10,269 nt of DNA from Acidobacteriaceae bacterium (GTDB lineage Bacteria; Acidobacteriota; Terriglobia; Terriglobales; Acidobacteriaceae): the NCBI GenBank assembly GCA_030040115.1, contig JASHUH010000049.1:1-10269 (forward strand). The letters run 5' to 3'. Under the pieces are notes generated by a model. It worked only from the letters and a program-made list of their open reading frames with translations. It did no database searches and was not told the DNA's origin. Positions 1 through 7,139 of this stretch are shown here, piece after piece. The position numbers and the translations under genes are program-made. Numbering within the stretch: position 1 is the stretch's first letter; every line of letters starts with the position of its first letter.

Positions 1-120
1 CGAAAGTACAAGACCCTATCGGGACGGCTGCGTGCTGGAGTGCAGTGGTTGCGCAAGATGAAGGATGCCGAACCGCAATTGTTTCACCACTGGCGGTTGC
101 TAGGGAGCAAGGTTGGATGA
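1..120 (+). CDS. Group II intron reverse transcriptase/maturase, C-terminal end (partial)
   Basis: Frame 1 is open from the window edge to a TGA at 118-120 and gives 39 residues beginning RKYKTLSGRLRAG and ending FHHWRLLGSKVG. The KYK...L.GR...A..WL pattern followed by P.LF.HW is the usual C-terminal tail of bacterial group II intron-encoded proteins, after the maturase domain. Such proteins help the intron RNA fold and splice, and copy it into a new DNA target. Only the tail is here; the reverse-transcriptase and maturase core lie upstream of the window. The stop codon is followed within three bases by intron domain V, the normal arrangement for an ORF carried in domain IV. Family assignment rests on this context as much as on the short peptide. 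Confidence 0.75.
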   Translation, partial: RKYKTLSGRLRAGVQWLRKMKDAEPQLFHHWRLLGSKVG

Positions 121-123
121 TGG

Positions 124-157
124 GAGCCGTATGACGCGAGAGTGTCACGTACGGATC
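124..157 (+). ncRNA. Group II intron domain V (catalytic hairpin)
   Basis: A 34-base hairpin begins GAGCCGTATG and ends CACGTACGGATC. It has the AGC catalytic triad at 125-127, a GAGA (GNRA) tetraloop at 138-141 and the expected bulge on the 3' side. Length and layout match the most conserved part of group II introns. One departure from the commonest form is an A at 155, opposite triad base G126, where U is usual (GGATC instead of GGTTC). Confidence 0.8.
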
Positions 158-160
158 TGA

Positions 161-194
161 GAGCGGCTGGAGGTGCAACTCCTCCGGCCGACTT
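161..194 (+). ncRNA. Group II intron domain VI with bulged branch-point A
   Basis: A ten-pair stem joins 164-173 to 181-190 around a seven-base loop (174-180). Below it, A191 is left unpaired, and bases 192-194 pair with 161-163. An unpaired A on the 3' strand near the base of the helix is the branch-point adenosine of domain VI. It sets the 3' splice site at about 198. Confidence 0.7.
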
Positions 195-197
195 GCC

Positions 198-655
198 GCT
201 TCGGCGCCAAGGCGCACATCGGGGTCGATTCCCGCGCAGGCGTGGCGCCTGCGGTGTGCACCTCGGCGGCCAGCGTTTCCGATGTGCACATGCGGCCCGA
301 TCTTTTGCATGGCGAGGAAAAGAAGGTGTGGGGCGACGCCGGTTATCAGGGACAGGCGGCGGCCATTCATCGAGCCGCGCCCGGAGCGCAGGATATGACC
401 AGCCGCCGGGTGAAGACCAAGGCTGGAGCCGATGAAGAGCAGAAGCGTAAGAACCGCACCAAGGCGCGGGTGCGGGCCAAGGTGGAGTGGCCGTTCCGCG
501 TTCTGAAGCGTGTGTTTGGCTTTACCCGGGTGCGCTACCGGGGGTTGAAGAAGAATCACGAATGGCTGTGCGCGGCCTTCGCCGCGGTCCACATTTATCA
601 GCATCGCCGGAGGCTGGCGAAGGTCAATCTACAGATGGCCCCGCAAGGGGCGTAG
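198..655 (+). CDS. IS5-family transposase, C-terminal part (exon after the intron)
   Basis: Reading in frame from the end of the intron to the TAG at 653-655 gives about 152 residues starting RFGAKAHIGVDSRAG. Motifs are those of IS5-family DDE transposases: FGAKAHIGVD at the start, GDAGYQG (the second catalytic Asp region), then ARVRAKVEWPFRVLKR with the catalytic Glu (the E of KVE), and FGFTRVRYRGLKKN. Full-length relatives are usually about twice this size, so the N-terminal half with the first Asp lies upstream of the intron, off the window. An ATG at 173 lies in this frame but inside intron domain VI and is not a believable start. The enzyme would cut and join the ends of its own element; here it depends on intron splicing to be made whole. 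No frameshift is visible in this half. Confidence 0.8.
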
Positions 656-658
656 TGT

Positions 659-691
659 GCCCGCCGGAGGCCGCAAGTGCCTCCGGAGGGC
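659..691 (+). repeat. Stem-loop just downstream of the transposase stop
   Basis: GCCC + G + CCGGAGGC, seven loop bases (672-678), then GCCTCCGG + A + GGGC. That is 12 Watson-Crick pairs interrupted by one G/A mismatch (663/687). It starts four bases after the transposase stop. It is not followed by a T run (AAAACGG follows), so it is not a standard intrinsic terminator. It may limit transcription through the element or protect the mRNA 3' end. Confidence 0.6.
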
Positions 692-769
692 AAAACGGCA
701 TGGCGGATCGCCGCAAAATCTGCTCATTTTGAATGCAAACGACGAGACGGCAGCCACGCGGCTTTATAA

Positions 770-795
770 CTCAGCGATTTTCAGAGGTTCCCTAA
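770..795 (+). repeat. Probable right end of the IS and CTAA target copy
   Basis: The sequence TTCAGAGGTTCC ends at 791 and is followed by CTAA (792-795). Ends finishing in CC on the outer side, and a four-base YTAR target duplication of the CTAA type, are typical of the IS5 group. The left end is outside the window, so neither the inverted repeat nor the duplication can be confirmed. Confidence 0.4.
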
Positions 796-1232
796 ACGTC
801 GGCGCGGGCGGGAAACCTGGCCGAAAAACTCCGAGAGGCAACCATGATCCATGGTTTTCTCCGTGAACAAAATAATCGAGTTCCTCTTCTATGCGCCGCG
901 CCGTGTCAGGGGTGTTCTGCTCATTTTCTTGTTTCCTTTACCGTCTATGGCCGCCATTGATGGTTGTGTTCTGCTGTTGCGAACCTTATGCTCTCTCCGC
1001 GCAAGCGAGACCTATTCCTGCGCAGACGGCGCGCCTCTCAGCTTGCCACTGCGAACCCGCAAAACCAAGCTCTTTTCGTAGCTTTCCTACATAATTTGTT
1101 GAAATCCTTCTAGATTTGGCTTTGTTGAAAAAACTAGCATACCCCCTAATAAGTTCGGCAGGCTTCAGATAGACATTTATGCCGATGGATGCCGAAGATT
1201 ATCTGTGGCTTAGACTTTGGCGGATGCTTCCC
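792..1232. other. Intergenic stretch without a convincing gene
   Basis: No ORF here has family features. The best candidate is a 38-residue ORF on the plus strand (ATG 844, stop 958-960, peptide MIHGFLREQNNRV...), preceded by GAGAGG five bases before the ATG; I recognise nothing in it and do not call it. The stretch from about 1080 to 1200 is visibly AT-richer than its surroundings. It includes TTGAAA (1125-1130) and TAATAA (1147-1152) sixteen bases apart, a weak promoter-like pair reading toward the hydrolase gene. Confidence 0.4.
840..856. repeat. 17-bp palindrome AACCATG-ATC-CATGGTT
   Basis: Seven-base arms match perfectly around a three-base centre. The site lies 45-65 bp inside the presumed end of the insertion sequence's right flank and has no neighbouring gene start except the doubtful 38-residue ORF. 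It could be a protein-binding site or chance. Confidence 0.3.
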
Positions 1233-1256
1233 TGAAACGCGTTTTCCGTGTGGAAA
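1233..1256. promoter_or_regulatory. Candidate operator upstream of the glycoside hydrolase gene
   Basis: Two inverted repeats overlap. TGAAACGCGTTTTC (1233-1246) contains the perfect palindrome AAACGCGTTT, and TTTCC-GTGT-GGAAA spans 1243-1256. They lie about 50-75 bp before the GTG start. The first differs at two of 14 positions from the symmetric form TGAAACGCGTTTCA, which resembles operators bound by LacI-family sugar regulators. Its centre is GC rather than the CG those proteins usually contact, which weakens the match. No regulator gene is in the window. Confidence 0.3.
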
Positions 1257-1307
1257 TCACACCTCGCGCTTGCTTCTCGCCTGAAGTTACTCCCTTGGGG
1301 GTGACAA

Positions 1308-2981
1308 GTGACGCAAACCGGCTCGCCACAAGTAATCGGCGCCACTGGACAGACCGCTATCGTGGTTCTTGCGTTTGTCTGCAGTTGCTTGCCTGCCCGA
1401 ACCTGGGCGGATCCGCAAGGCGTCGAATTTTCTCAGCCGGCAGCCTCAGTCGAGGCCTACGACTTTGTAGAGATTGTTGCGACGGTGGACAGGCCGGATG
1501 CAGCGAATCCCTTCACCGAGGCGTCGCTTTCGGGATCATTTCAAACCCGGGACGGCAGCAAAACGTGGCATATTGATGGCTTCTGCGACAGCGCCGATGG
1601 AGGCATATTCCGAATTCGCTTCATGCCCACTCAGCCCGGCGATTACTCCTATGCGGTGACCTATAAGCAGGGTCAGTTCCAGAGAACGGCAAAAGGGGAG
1701 TTTCAAGCGACGGATGGGCATCGCCGCGGTCCGATCGCCATTGATCCGCAGTATCCCTGGCACTTTATCTGGTCCGGGACCGGCGAGCATTACTTTTTCA
1801 ATGGAACCACGGCTTACTGGCTGGTGGGCTGGCGCGACGATCATGTAATTCAATTCAGTATCGACCGCCTTCACCGGCTCAAGATCAACCGACTGCGCGT
1901 GACGCTGGCAGGCAGGGAGGCGTCAACCTTTTTCGGCGAGCCGGTGATGATAGGGCCAAGTTGGACCCCGATGACCGCGGCGTGGCTAGCGCAGGATGCG
2001 GGTGATCCCCTGCATCCCGGCTTCGACTATACGCGCTTTAATGTGGCTTATTGGCAGAAATTCGACCGGATGCTCCGCTACGCCCGCGACCGCGACATGA
2101 TTATCTCCGTGGTTCTTTACATGGGTGACAGCAAGATTCACCCTGCCGCCGGGAGCGAGGATGAGCGCCGCTACTTTAGCTATGCCGTCAACCGCTTCTC
2201 GGCCTTCTCGAACATCACCTGGGACCTGGGAGACGATCTCGATTTGTACCGGGATGAAAAGTGGACGCACGAAACGGGCATGTTCATTTGGGGCCTCGAT
2301 CCCTATAAACATCTCGCCACCAGTCATCCCGCGAAAAGTAACGAACATCAGGATCGCGCGTCCCCCTGGTTCGGATTTACTTCCTATCAGGACTGGTCCC
2401 GCAAGCAACATGCGTTGATGCTTGAATCGCGAAAACTACAGGAGAAGACCGGACGCATTATCCCCCAGACCAATGAGGAGTACGGGTATGAAGATCATTA
2501 CCCGCACTGGGCGGCGCCGGGATCGGACTCGAGTGACGTCTTGCGCCGCACTGCCTGGGACATCGTCATGGCGGGTGGATATCAGACCGCCGGAGAAACC
2601 GCGCGCCGCGGCACGAATATCTGGCCGGACATGGGCGGCGGCTGGATGAACGGCCGCGGCGATGACACCATGACCATGTTCCTCGGCTACGGGCACATGG
2701 TGGATTTCTTCACCAGCTTTCAGTGGTGGAAAACGAATCCTCACGACGAGCTGGTAAGTACGGGGGATTACTGTCTTGCCGACCCGGGAAAGACTTACGT
2801 CGTCTATCTGCCCCATCCGGGCCAGGTAACTGTTCAACTCCAAAAAGGAACTTACACGGCTTATTGGTTTAGCGCAGCGACCGGCGAAAGGATCGATCTC
2901 CCGGATGTTCAGGACACGCCATGGACCTCACCTACCACGCCGGACCTGAACGATTGGGCAATCCTTCTCCAGGCAAAATAG
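1308..2981 (+). CDS. Exported apiosidase-like glycoside hydrolase (DUF5060-DUF4038-collagen-binding-like)
   Basis: The 557-residue product starts at GTG 1308; an in-frame TGA lies at 1302-1304 and GGGGGTGA at 1297-1304 is a good ribosome site. Residues 17-34 (TAIVVLAFVCSCLPARTWA) look like a signal peptide core, though the n-region oddly lacks Lys/Arg. Residues about 37-110 (ANPF, IRFMPTQPGDYSY) match a DUF5060 beta-sandwich. Residues about 140-470 match DUF4038, a TIM-barrel of the GH140/apiosidase type: YFFNGTTAYWL near 162, NRLRV near 194, SNITWDLGDDLDL at 301-313 with a probable acid/base Asp, and QTNEEYGYE at 387-395 with a probable nucleophile Glu. Residues about 476-555 (YCLADPGKTYVVYLP...YTAYWFSAATGE) match the collagen-binding-like C-terminal module common in these enzymes. 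It probably cleaves a plant or microbial glycan outside the cytoplasm; the substrate cannot be read from sequence. The receptor gene follows on the same strand. Confidence 0.85.
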   Translation: MTQTGSPQVIGATGQTAIVVLAFVCSCLPARTWADPQGVEFSQPAASVEAYDFVEIVATVDRPDAANPFTEASLSGSFQTRDGSKTWHIDGFCDSADGGIFRIRFMPTQPGDYSYAVTYKQGQFQRTAKGEFQATDGHRRGPIAIDPQYPWHFIWSGTGEHYFFNGTTAYWLVGWRDDHVIQFSIDRLHRLKINRLRVTLAGREASTFFGEPVMIGPSWTPMTAAWLAQDAGDPLHPGFDYTRFNVAYWQKFDRMLRYARDRDMIISVVLYMGDSKIHPAAGSEDERRYFSYAVNRFSAFSNITWDLGDDLDLYRDEKWTHETGMFIWGLDPYKHLATSHPAKSNEHQDRASPWFGFTSYQDWSRKQHALMLESRKLQEKTGRIIPQTNEEYGYEDHYPHWAAPGSDSSDVLRRTAWDIVMAGGYQTAGETARRGTNIWPDMGGGWMNGRGDDTMTMFLGYGHMVDFFTSFQWWKTNPHDELVSTGDYCLADPGKTYVVYLPHPGQVTVQLQKGTYTAYWFSAATGERIDLPDVQDTPWTSPTTPDLNDWAILLQAK

Positions 2982-3121
2982 AAAGCCGGGAGACGAGACG
3001 GGCCTCGGAGCGAATGGCGCTCAGGAATTCGGAACAGGATGAGTTGAATCTTACCAGCGCGGAATTGGAACGACACGGAAGTGGCCCGCGGTCACGGATA
3101 AACCCAGCACAGGTAATGCAT

Positions 3122-3126
3122 GGAGG
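3122..3126 (+). promoter_or_regulatory. Ribosome binding site deciding the receptor start
   Basis: GGAGG at 3122-3126 lies eight bases before ATG 3135. It overlaps an in-frame ATG at 3120 that has no ribosome site of its own. This favours 3135 as the start and gives a signal peptide beginning MRQLHRN. Confidence 0.6.
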
Positions 3127-3134
3127 CCAATCGA

Positions 3135-6100
3135 ATGCGTCAACTGCATAGAAATCTCTCTCACGCAATCCCGGTCGCGGTGGCGGTGATATCTTTCGTG
3201 TTTGCCCTGTCGAGCTCTCTGCTCCAGGCGCAGGTTGAAAACGGTATCAGCGGGGTTGTGACGGACTCGACCGGGGCAGTCATCGTTGGAGCCAAGGTCA
3301 CCGTCACAAATGTCTCGACAGGCGTCCTGTCGACCGCGACCAGCTCTTCGGCCGGAACGTTCACCGTCGTCGGGCTGAACCCGGGCACATATTCGGTCAA
3401 AGCCGAAGCGAAAGGATTCAAACTCGAGGAAGCCAAGGTGATCGTCGAGGTGGCCAGGATGTCCACGGTCAGCTTCGCCCTGCCCCCAGGCGCAGCCACA
3501 CAAACTGTCCAAGTCACTGAAGACGCTATCTCGCTGGAGACCACTTCGCCGACAATTGGCACGACGCTCGAACCGGAGTTGGTCAAAGACGCCCCCATTG
3601 AGATCAACAGTCTGGCGCGTCAAATCGATTCGTTTATGTATCTGGCGCCTGGTGTATCCGGCAGCGCCGAGTCCCATAACATCAACGGCGGCGTCACCTT
3701 CGAAAACGAGACGCAGTTTAACGGCGTGCCGGTGGTATTTGTCCAATATGCGGGAAACCAGACCTATATTAACCCGCCCTACGAGGCGGTGGACGAGTTT
3801 CGCGTCAACAGCTCGACTTTTGACCCGCAATTCGGCATGGGGCAAGGCGCAGTGACGTTCAACATGGCGTCCGGCGCCAACACACTTCATGGAGACGCCT
3901 TCGAGATCGTCCGGAACCAGCTCTTCGATTCCGACGGCTTCTTTCCCACTCGCTTTTCGCCGAGCGGAGTGGCTGAGCCTCCGATAGACCAGCAAAACAA
4001 TTACGGATTTACCCTGGGCGGCCCGGTCATTCTGCCCAAGCTCTATCACGGGCGTGATCGCACCTTCTTCCATTTCAGCGCCGACTGGTTCCGGCAAAAC
4101 CTCGCGCAGACGGCGATCGGAACCGTACCCACTGCGGCGATGAAGACTGGCGATTTCTCGAACTTTGTGGACGCCTCCGGCAATGTTATCCCCATTTACG
4201 ATCCGACGACCGGCCAGCAATTCCAGTGCAACGGCGTGCTGAATGTCATCTGCCCCAACCGCATCAGCGCTCTGGCCACCTCGATCCTGCCGCTGATTCC
4301 GAATCCCAACCGGTCGGGCATCGTATCCGGCCTCCAGGAGAACGAATCTCCGGCCATCCCGTCGGTCCCCATCCGCCAGACGTTATGGGCATATACCATC
4401 GATCACACCCTGACTAACTCCCAGAGCATTCACTTCAGCCAGTGGCGCGACACGGTGACGGAACCCATTCTGTACGAAGCTGCCATTGTGCCCGTTACCA
4501 ATCCGCTGCAAAGTGTAATCAACACCACCAACTTGGGGACCGGAATGCTATTGAACTATGTCAAGACGTTCAACCCGAACCTGGTGTTAACGGCCGGCGC
4601 CGATTCCATCGGCTATATCGACGGTGAGCATAACGCATTCAACATGAGCAACTACACTTTTGCCGGCGTTGCCGATAGCACCGACTTTCCGTTGGTGAGC
4701 TTCGATGGTCAGAACGCGCCCACCGAATGGGGGGTGACGGAGTCGGGTGATTATCTCGATTGTTGCAGTGGCGGGATCACCGTCATCAATAACCGGACCC
4801 TGGGGATTGCGGCCGTGACGAACTTGATGTGGATCAAAGGACGCCATACCTTTAACTTCGGATTCCAGTTCCGGCGCCCCGAGCAGGATGAAGTCGACTG
4901 CGACCAGTGCGCCGGCACCTTCAACTTCAGCCAGCGCACCACGTCGACGCCCGATCCCAGCGATCCGAACTTTGGCGTCTACGGCAGTTCATTCGCGAGT
5001 TTTCTGCTGGGAGAAGTCGACGCCGCCCAGCGCATCTTTTCCGGAGAAAGCAGGCTGCGCAGCAAAGGATATGCACTTTACGCCCAGGATGGCTTCAAGC
5101 TTTCGACCAAGCTAACCGTCAACTACGGCCTCCGCTGGGACATCCTGGTTCCGTTTACGGCAATTGGAAACAACATTATCTTCGTCGACCGCACCGCCCC
5201 CGATCCTGGCGCCGGAAACATACCGGGAGCGGCGACGAAATTCGGCACTTGCACGGGATGCTCGGGAATTGCGCGCGCAGCCATTCACTGGAAGGACTTT
5301 CAGCCGCGGCTCGGCTTCTCCTATCAAATCAATCCGAAGACCGTCATCCAGGCCGGATTCTTCATGACCTACCTCGACGGCGGCGCTTACGAATTCGGCA
5401 CGTCCGAGAGCGCATCGTTTATGACCGATCTGTTGGACGGTTCGTTCCTGCGCGCATCCTCCGGCACCGATGTTCCCGGCTACGGAAGCTGGGATACACA
5501 ACAAATGCCCGAACCGCAGCCGACTCCCTTTAGCCCGTCGATCGGAAACGACGGCGAGATCTTTGATTTTCCCGCCAACAAGAGAAATAATCCTCCCGAG
5601 TTGCCCAACGCGCCATCCGTGGGCACGGCGCCTTACCTGTCCGCGTGGAATTTGAGAGTGCAGCGCGAGCTTCCATACGGCCAGTTCCTGACGGTCGCCT
5701 ATGTGGGCAATCGCGCCATCCATCTGCCCACGACGCTCGAACTGTCGAACCAGCCGAACCCTTCCGTGCTCCAGTACGGAGACCTGCTGGGCGACAACAT
5801 CCTCTCTCCCGCCGTGGTCGCCGCCGGATTTCAACAGCCTTATCCGGAGTATGCCAGCCAGTTTGGAGGCGCAGCGACACTCGAGCAGGCGCTGGCCCCT
5901 TTCCCGCAATTCGGCGGATTCTTTCCGACATACGAAATGGATGGGACGGGATTCTACAACGCCATGCAGGCGCAGGTGGAGAAGCGCTTTGCCGGAGGCG
6001 TGAGTTATCTCGCCAATCTCACCCTGTCGCGGCTGCTGGCAAATACTGCGATCGGCTCAAGTCCGGAATCTCCCAACGGGCTCAATGCGTATAACCCGGG

Positions 6101-6713
6101 TCCAGAGTACGTGCCGTCGTACCTTGACCAGCTTTATGTCGTCAAACTGGTGGGGACTTACGAGCTGCCGTTCGGTCCGGGAAAGAGATTTCTCACCTCC
6201 CACGGTCCCATTTCGGAGCTGACGGGCGGCTGGCAGATCAGCGCCATTTTGAATTACGGGGGCGGCAACCCCATGGGAGCGACGAATGATTTCAATCCGC
6301 TGCTGGTGAACAGCTTCGATCGGCCGAATATCGTTCCCAACGTCGCGCTTAATACCTACAGCTATTCGCTTTCGAAGAAATACTTTACCGGGAAACTGGC
6401 GCAAGCGCCGGTTCAATTCACCACTAACGCGTTTTCGAACACCGGCCCCTATGGCGTTGGCGACTCGTTGCGCGCTTACGCGGCCCTGCGCACGCCGCCG
6501 CTGCGCATCGAAAACTTCGACGCCATCAAAACCTTCCCGATCGGGGAACACGTGAAGGCCAGCCTCCGCGTCGACTACTTCAACGCGTTTAACCGGACGC
6601 AGCTCCAGGCGCCGGATACCAATTCTCTCGACACGACTTTTGGCCAGATCATCAATCTCAGTTCGCAAATCAGCAACCGGCAGGGGCAGGCTACTTTCCG
6701 AGTTGAATTCTAG
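3135..6713 (+). CDS. TonB-dependent outer-membrane receptor, Oar-like, with carboxypeptidase-regulatory-like N-domain
   Basis: The product has 1192 residues. Residues 1-33 are a signal peptide (MRQLHRN then a hydrophobic stretch to LLQAQ). Residues about 37-115 form a carboxypeptidase regulatory-like beta-sandwich (GISGVVTDSTGAVIVGAKVTV, GTYSVKAEAKGF). Residues about 125-245 form a plug (PIEINSLARQIDSFMYLAPGV, NGVPVV, VDEFRVNSSTFDPQFGMG, SGANTLHGDAFE). The rest is beta-barrel ending RVEF; a terminal Phe is the usual barrel-assembly signal. Such receptors import large ligands, often glycan pieces, with TonB energy, and are expanded in Acidobacteriota. Four close Cys pairs stand out in the predicted barrel: C365/C373, C543-C544, C589/C592 and C706/C709. 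The gene begins 153 bp after the hydrolase gene with no obvious terminator between, so co-transcription is plausible. No SusD-like partner follows. Its stop overlaps the stop of the convergent minus-strand gene. Confidence 0.9.
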   Translation: MRQLHRNLSHAIPVAVAVISFVFALSSSLLQAQVENGISGVVTDSTGAVIVGAKVTVTNVSTGVLSTATSSSAGTFTVVGLNPGTYSVKAEAKGFKLEEAKVIVEVARMSTVSFALPPGAATQTVQVTEDAISLETTSPTIGTTLEPELVKDAPIEINSLARQIDSFMYLAPGVSGSAESHNINGGVTFENETQFNGVPVVFVQYAGNQTYINPPYEAVDEFRVNSSTFDPQFGMGQGAVTFNMASGANTLHGDAFEIVRNQLFDSDGFFPTRFSPSGVAEPPIDQQNNYGFTLGGPVILPKLYHGRDRTFFHFSADWFRQNLAQTAIGTVPTAAMKTGDFSNFVDASGNVIPIYDPTTGQQFQCNGVLNVICPNRISALATSILPLIPNPNRSGIVSGLQENESPAIPSVPIRQTLWAYTIDHTLTNSQSIHFSQWRDTVTEPILYEAAIVPVTNPLQSVINTTNLGTGMLLNYVKTFNPNLVLTAGADSIGYIDGEHNAFNMSNYTFAGVADSTDFPLVSFDGQNAPTEWGVTESGDYLDCCSGGITVINNRTLGIAAVTNLMWIKGRHTFNFGFQFRRPEQDEVDCDQCAGTFNFSQRTTSTPDPSDPNFGVYGSSFASFLLGEVDAAQRIFSGESRLRSKGYALYAQDGFKLSTKLTVNYGLRWDILVPFTAIGNNIIFVDRTAPDPGAGNIPGAATKFGTCTGCSGIARAAIHWKDFQPRLGFSYQINPKTVIQAGFFMTYLDGGAYEFGTSESASFMTDLLDGSFLRASSGTDVPGYGSWDTQQMPEPQPTPFSPSIGNDGEIFDFPANKRNNPPELPNAPSVGTAPYLSAWNLRVQRELPYGQFLTVAYVGNRAIHLPTTLELSNQPNPSVLQYGDLLGDNILSPAVVAAGFQQPYPEYASQFGGAATLEQALAPFPQFGGFFPTYEMDGTGFYNAMQAQVEKRFAGGVSYLANLTLSRLLANTAIGSSPESPNGLNAYNPGPEYVPSYLDQLYVVKLVGTYELPFGPGKRFLTSHGPISELTGGWQISAILNYGGGNPMGATNDFNPLLVNSFDRPNIVPNVALNTYSYSLSKKYFTGKLAQAPVQFTTNAFSNTGPYGVGDSLRAYAALRTPPLRIENFDAIKTFPIGEHVKASLRVDYFNAFNRTQLQAPDTNSLDTTFGQIINLSSQISNRQGQATFRVEF

Positions 6714-7107
6714 CCAGACATATTTGAAATTTCCCGGGTGATCGCTTGGATGGGATAGCCGAAGGTTGAGATTACGCGGCCGGACTCGCGATCCGTGTAG
6801 ACAAAAGCAGACCCGTCGATGCGGTAACTGCCCTTCCACCCGATAGCGAAGCTGGCATGGGTCTCCCCCAGGGGGTTGATTCCGGATCGCGGTCGCGGGC
6901 TAGGCGCGCCGCCAACTGGTCGCCACCGTCGAGCAGCCAGGCATCGCCGGCGTTGCTGGAAAACAGCAGTAGCCGACCGAAGCTGACCACCCGGCTGTCG
7001 TGATCAAAAGCCTTGTCCTGGAGGGAGCGCACTTGGTCGGCCAGGCGGAGGCTTTTGCCCTCCACCCATCGCCGCCCCGCTCCACGCTTGATGGTTCTGC
7101 GGCTCAT
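6710..7107 (-). pseudogene. Small conserved hypothetical gene broken by a one-base frameshift
   Basis: Frame A starts at ATG 7107 (GGGAG seven bases upstream) and reads MSRRTIKRGAGRRW...VVSFGRLLLFSSNAGDAWLLD...ARLARDRDPES. At the C5 run (plus-strand G run 6871-6875) sense continues in another frame as PLGETHASFAIGWKGSYRIDG, then VYTDRESGRVISTFGYP, ending NMSG before TAG (6712-6710). Adding one C to the run restores one protein of about 132 residues. The joined order GRLLLFS...GDAWLLD...FAIGWKG.YRIDG..FVY.DRE.GRV...GYP is a pattern I remember from small uncharacterised bacterial proteins that often occur in several copies; the function is unknown. In frame A alone the ORF runs on to 6772 with a nonsense tail. 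The gene's stop overlaps the receptor's stop on the other strand by two bases. A sequencing error in the run is the alternative to true inactivation. Confidence 0.7.
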
Positions 7108-7139
7108 GTGGCTCTCCCTGGCGAGTAGAGTGCAGGGAC

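Larger units (their letters stand above)
1..197 (+). mobile_element. Group II intron, 3' portion
   Basis: The maturase tail (1-120), domain V (124-157) and domain VI (161-194) follow each other in canonical order and spacing. The intron should end a few bases after domain VI, at about 196-198, because the branch-point A is normally seven or eight bases before the 3' splice site. The next codons read in frame into conserved IS5-family transposase sequence, so the intron lies inside that gene. The 5' end, domains I-III and the exon-binding sequences are outside the window, so the subclass cannot be fixed. Confidence 0.75.
198..791 (+). mobile_element. IS5-family insertion sequence, right part
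   Basis: The element comprises the transposase C-terminal exon, about 136 non-coding bases containing a strong hairpin, and a probable right end at about 791. The left end, the 5' exon and most of the intron are outside the window, so the terminal inverted repeats cannot be compared and the right boundary is an estimate. Confidence 0.6.

Noticed and set aside
155..155. A/G mismatch opposite the catalytic triad of intron domain V, possibly a dead intron
   Set aside because: I recall other bacterial group II introns ending domain V with GGATC, so the single A is not evidence of inactivation by itself.
851..1094. Overlapping plus-strand ORFs of 67-76 codons after the IS
   Set aside because: They overlap each other in different frames, lack ribosome sites and have odd composition without any recognisable motif. 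They look like open frames by chance.
3051..4220. Long minus-strand ORF (389 codons) opposite the receptor gene
   Set aside because: It is the antisense shadow of a GC-rich coding sequence: Arg/Gly-rich, without a domain, and entirely opposite a receptor with clear domains and a ribosome site.
5112..6839. Minus-strand ORFs of 260-265 codons opposite the receptor gene
   Set aside because: Same reason: compositionally biased antisense frames without ribosome sites or motifs.
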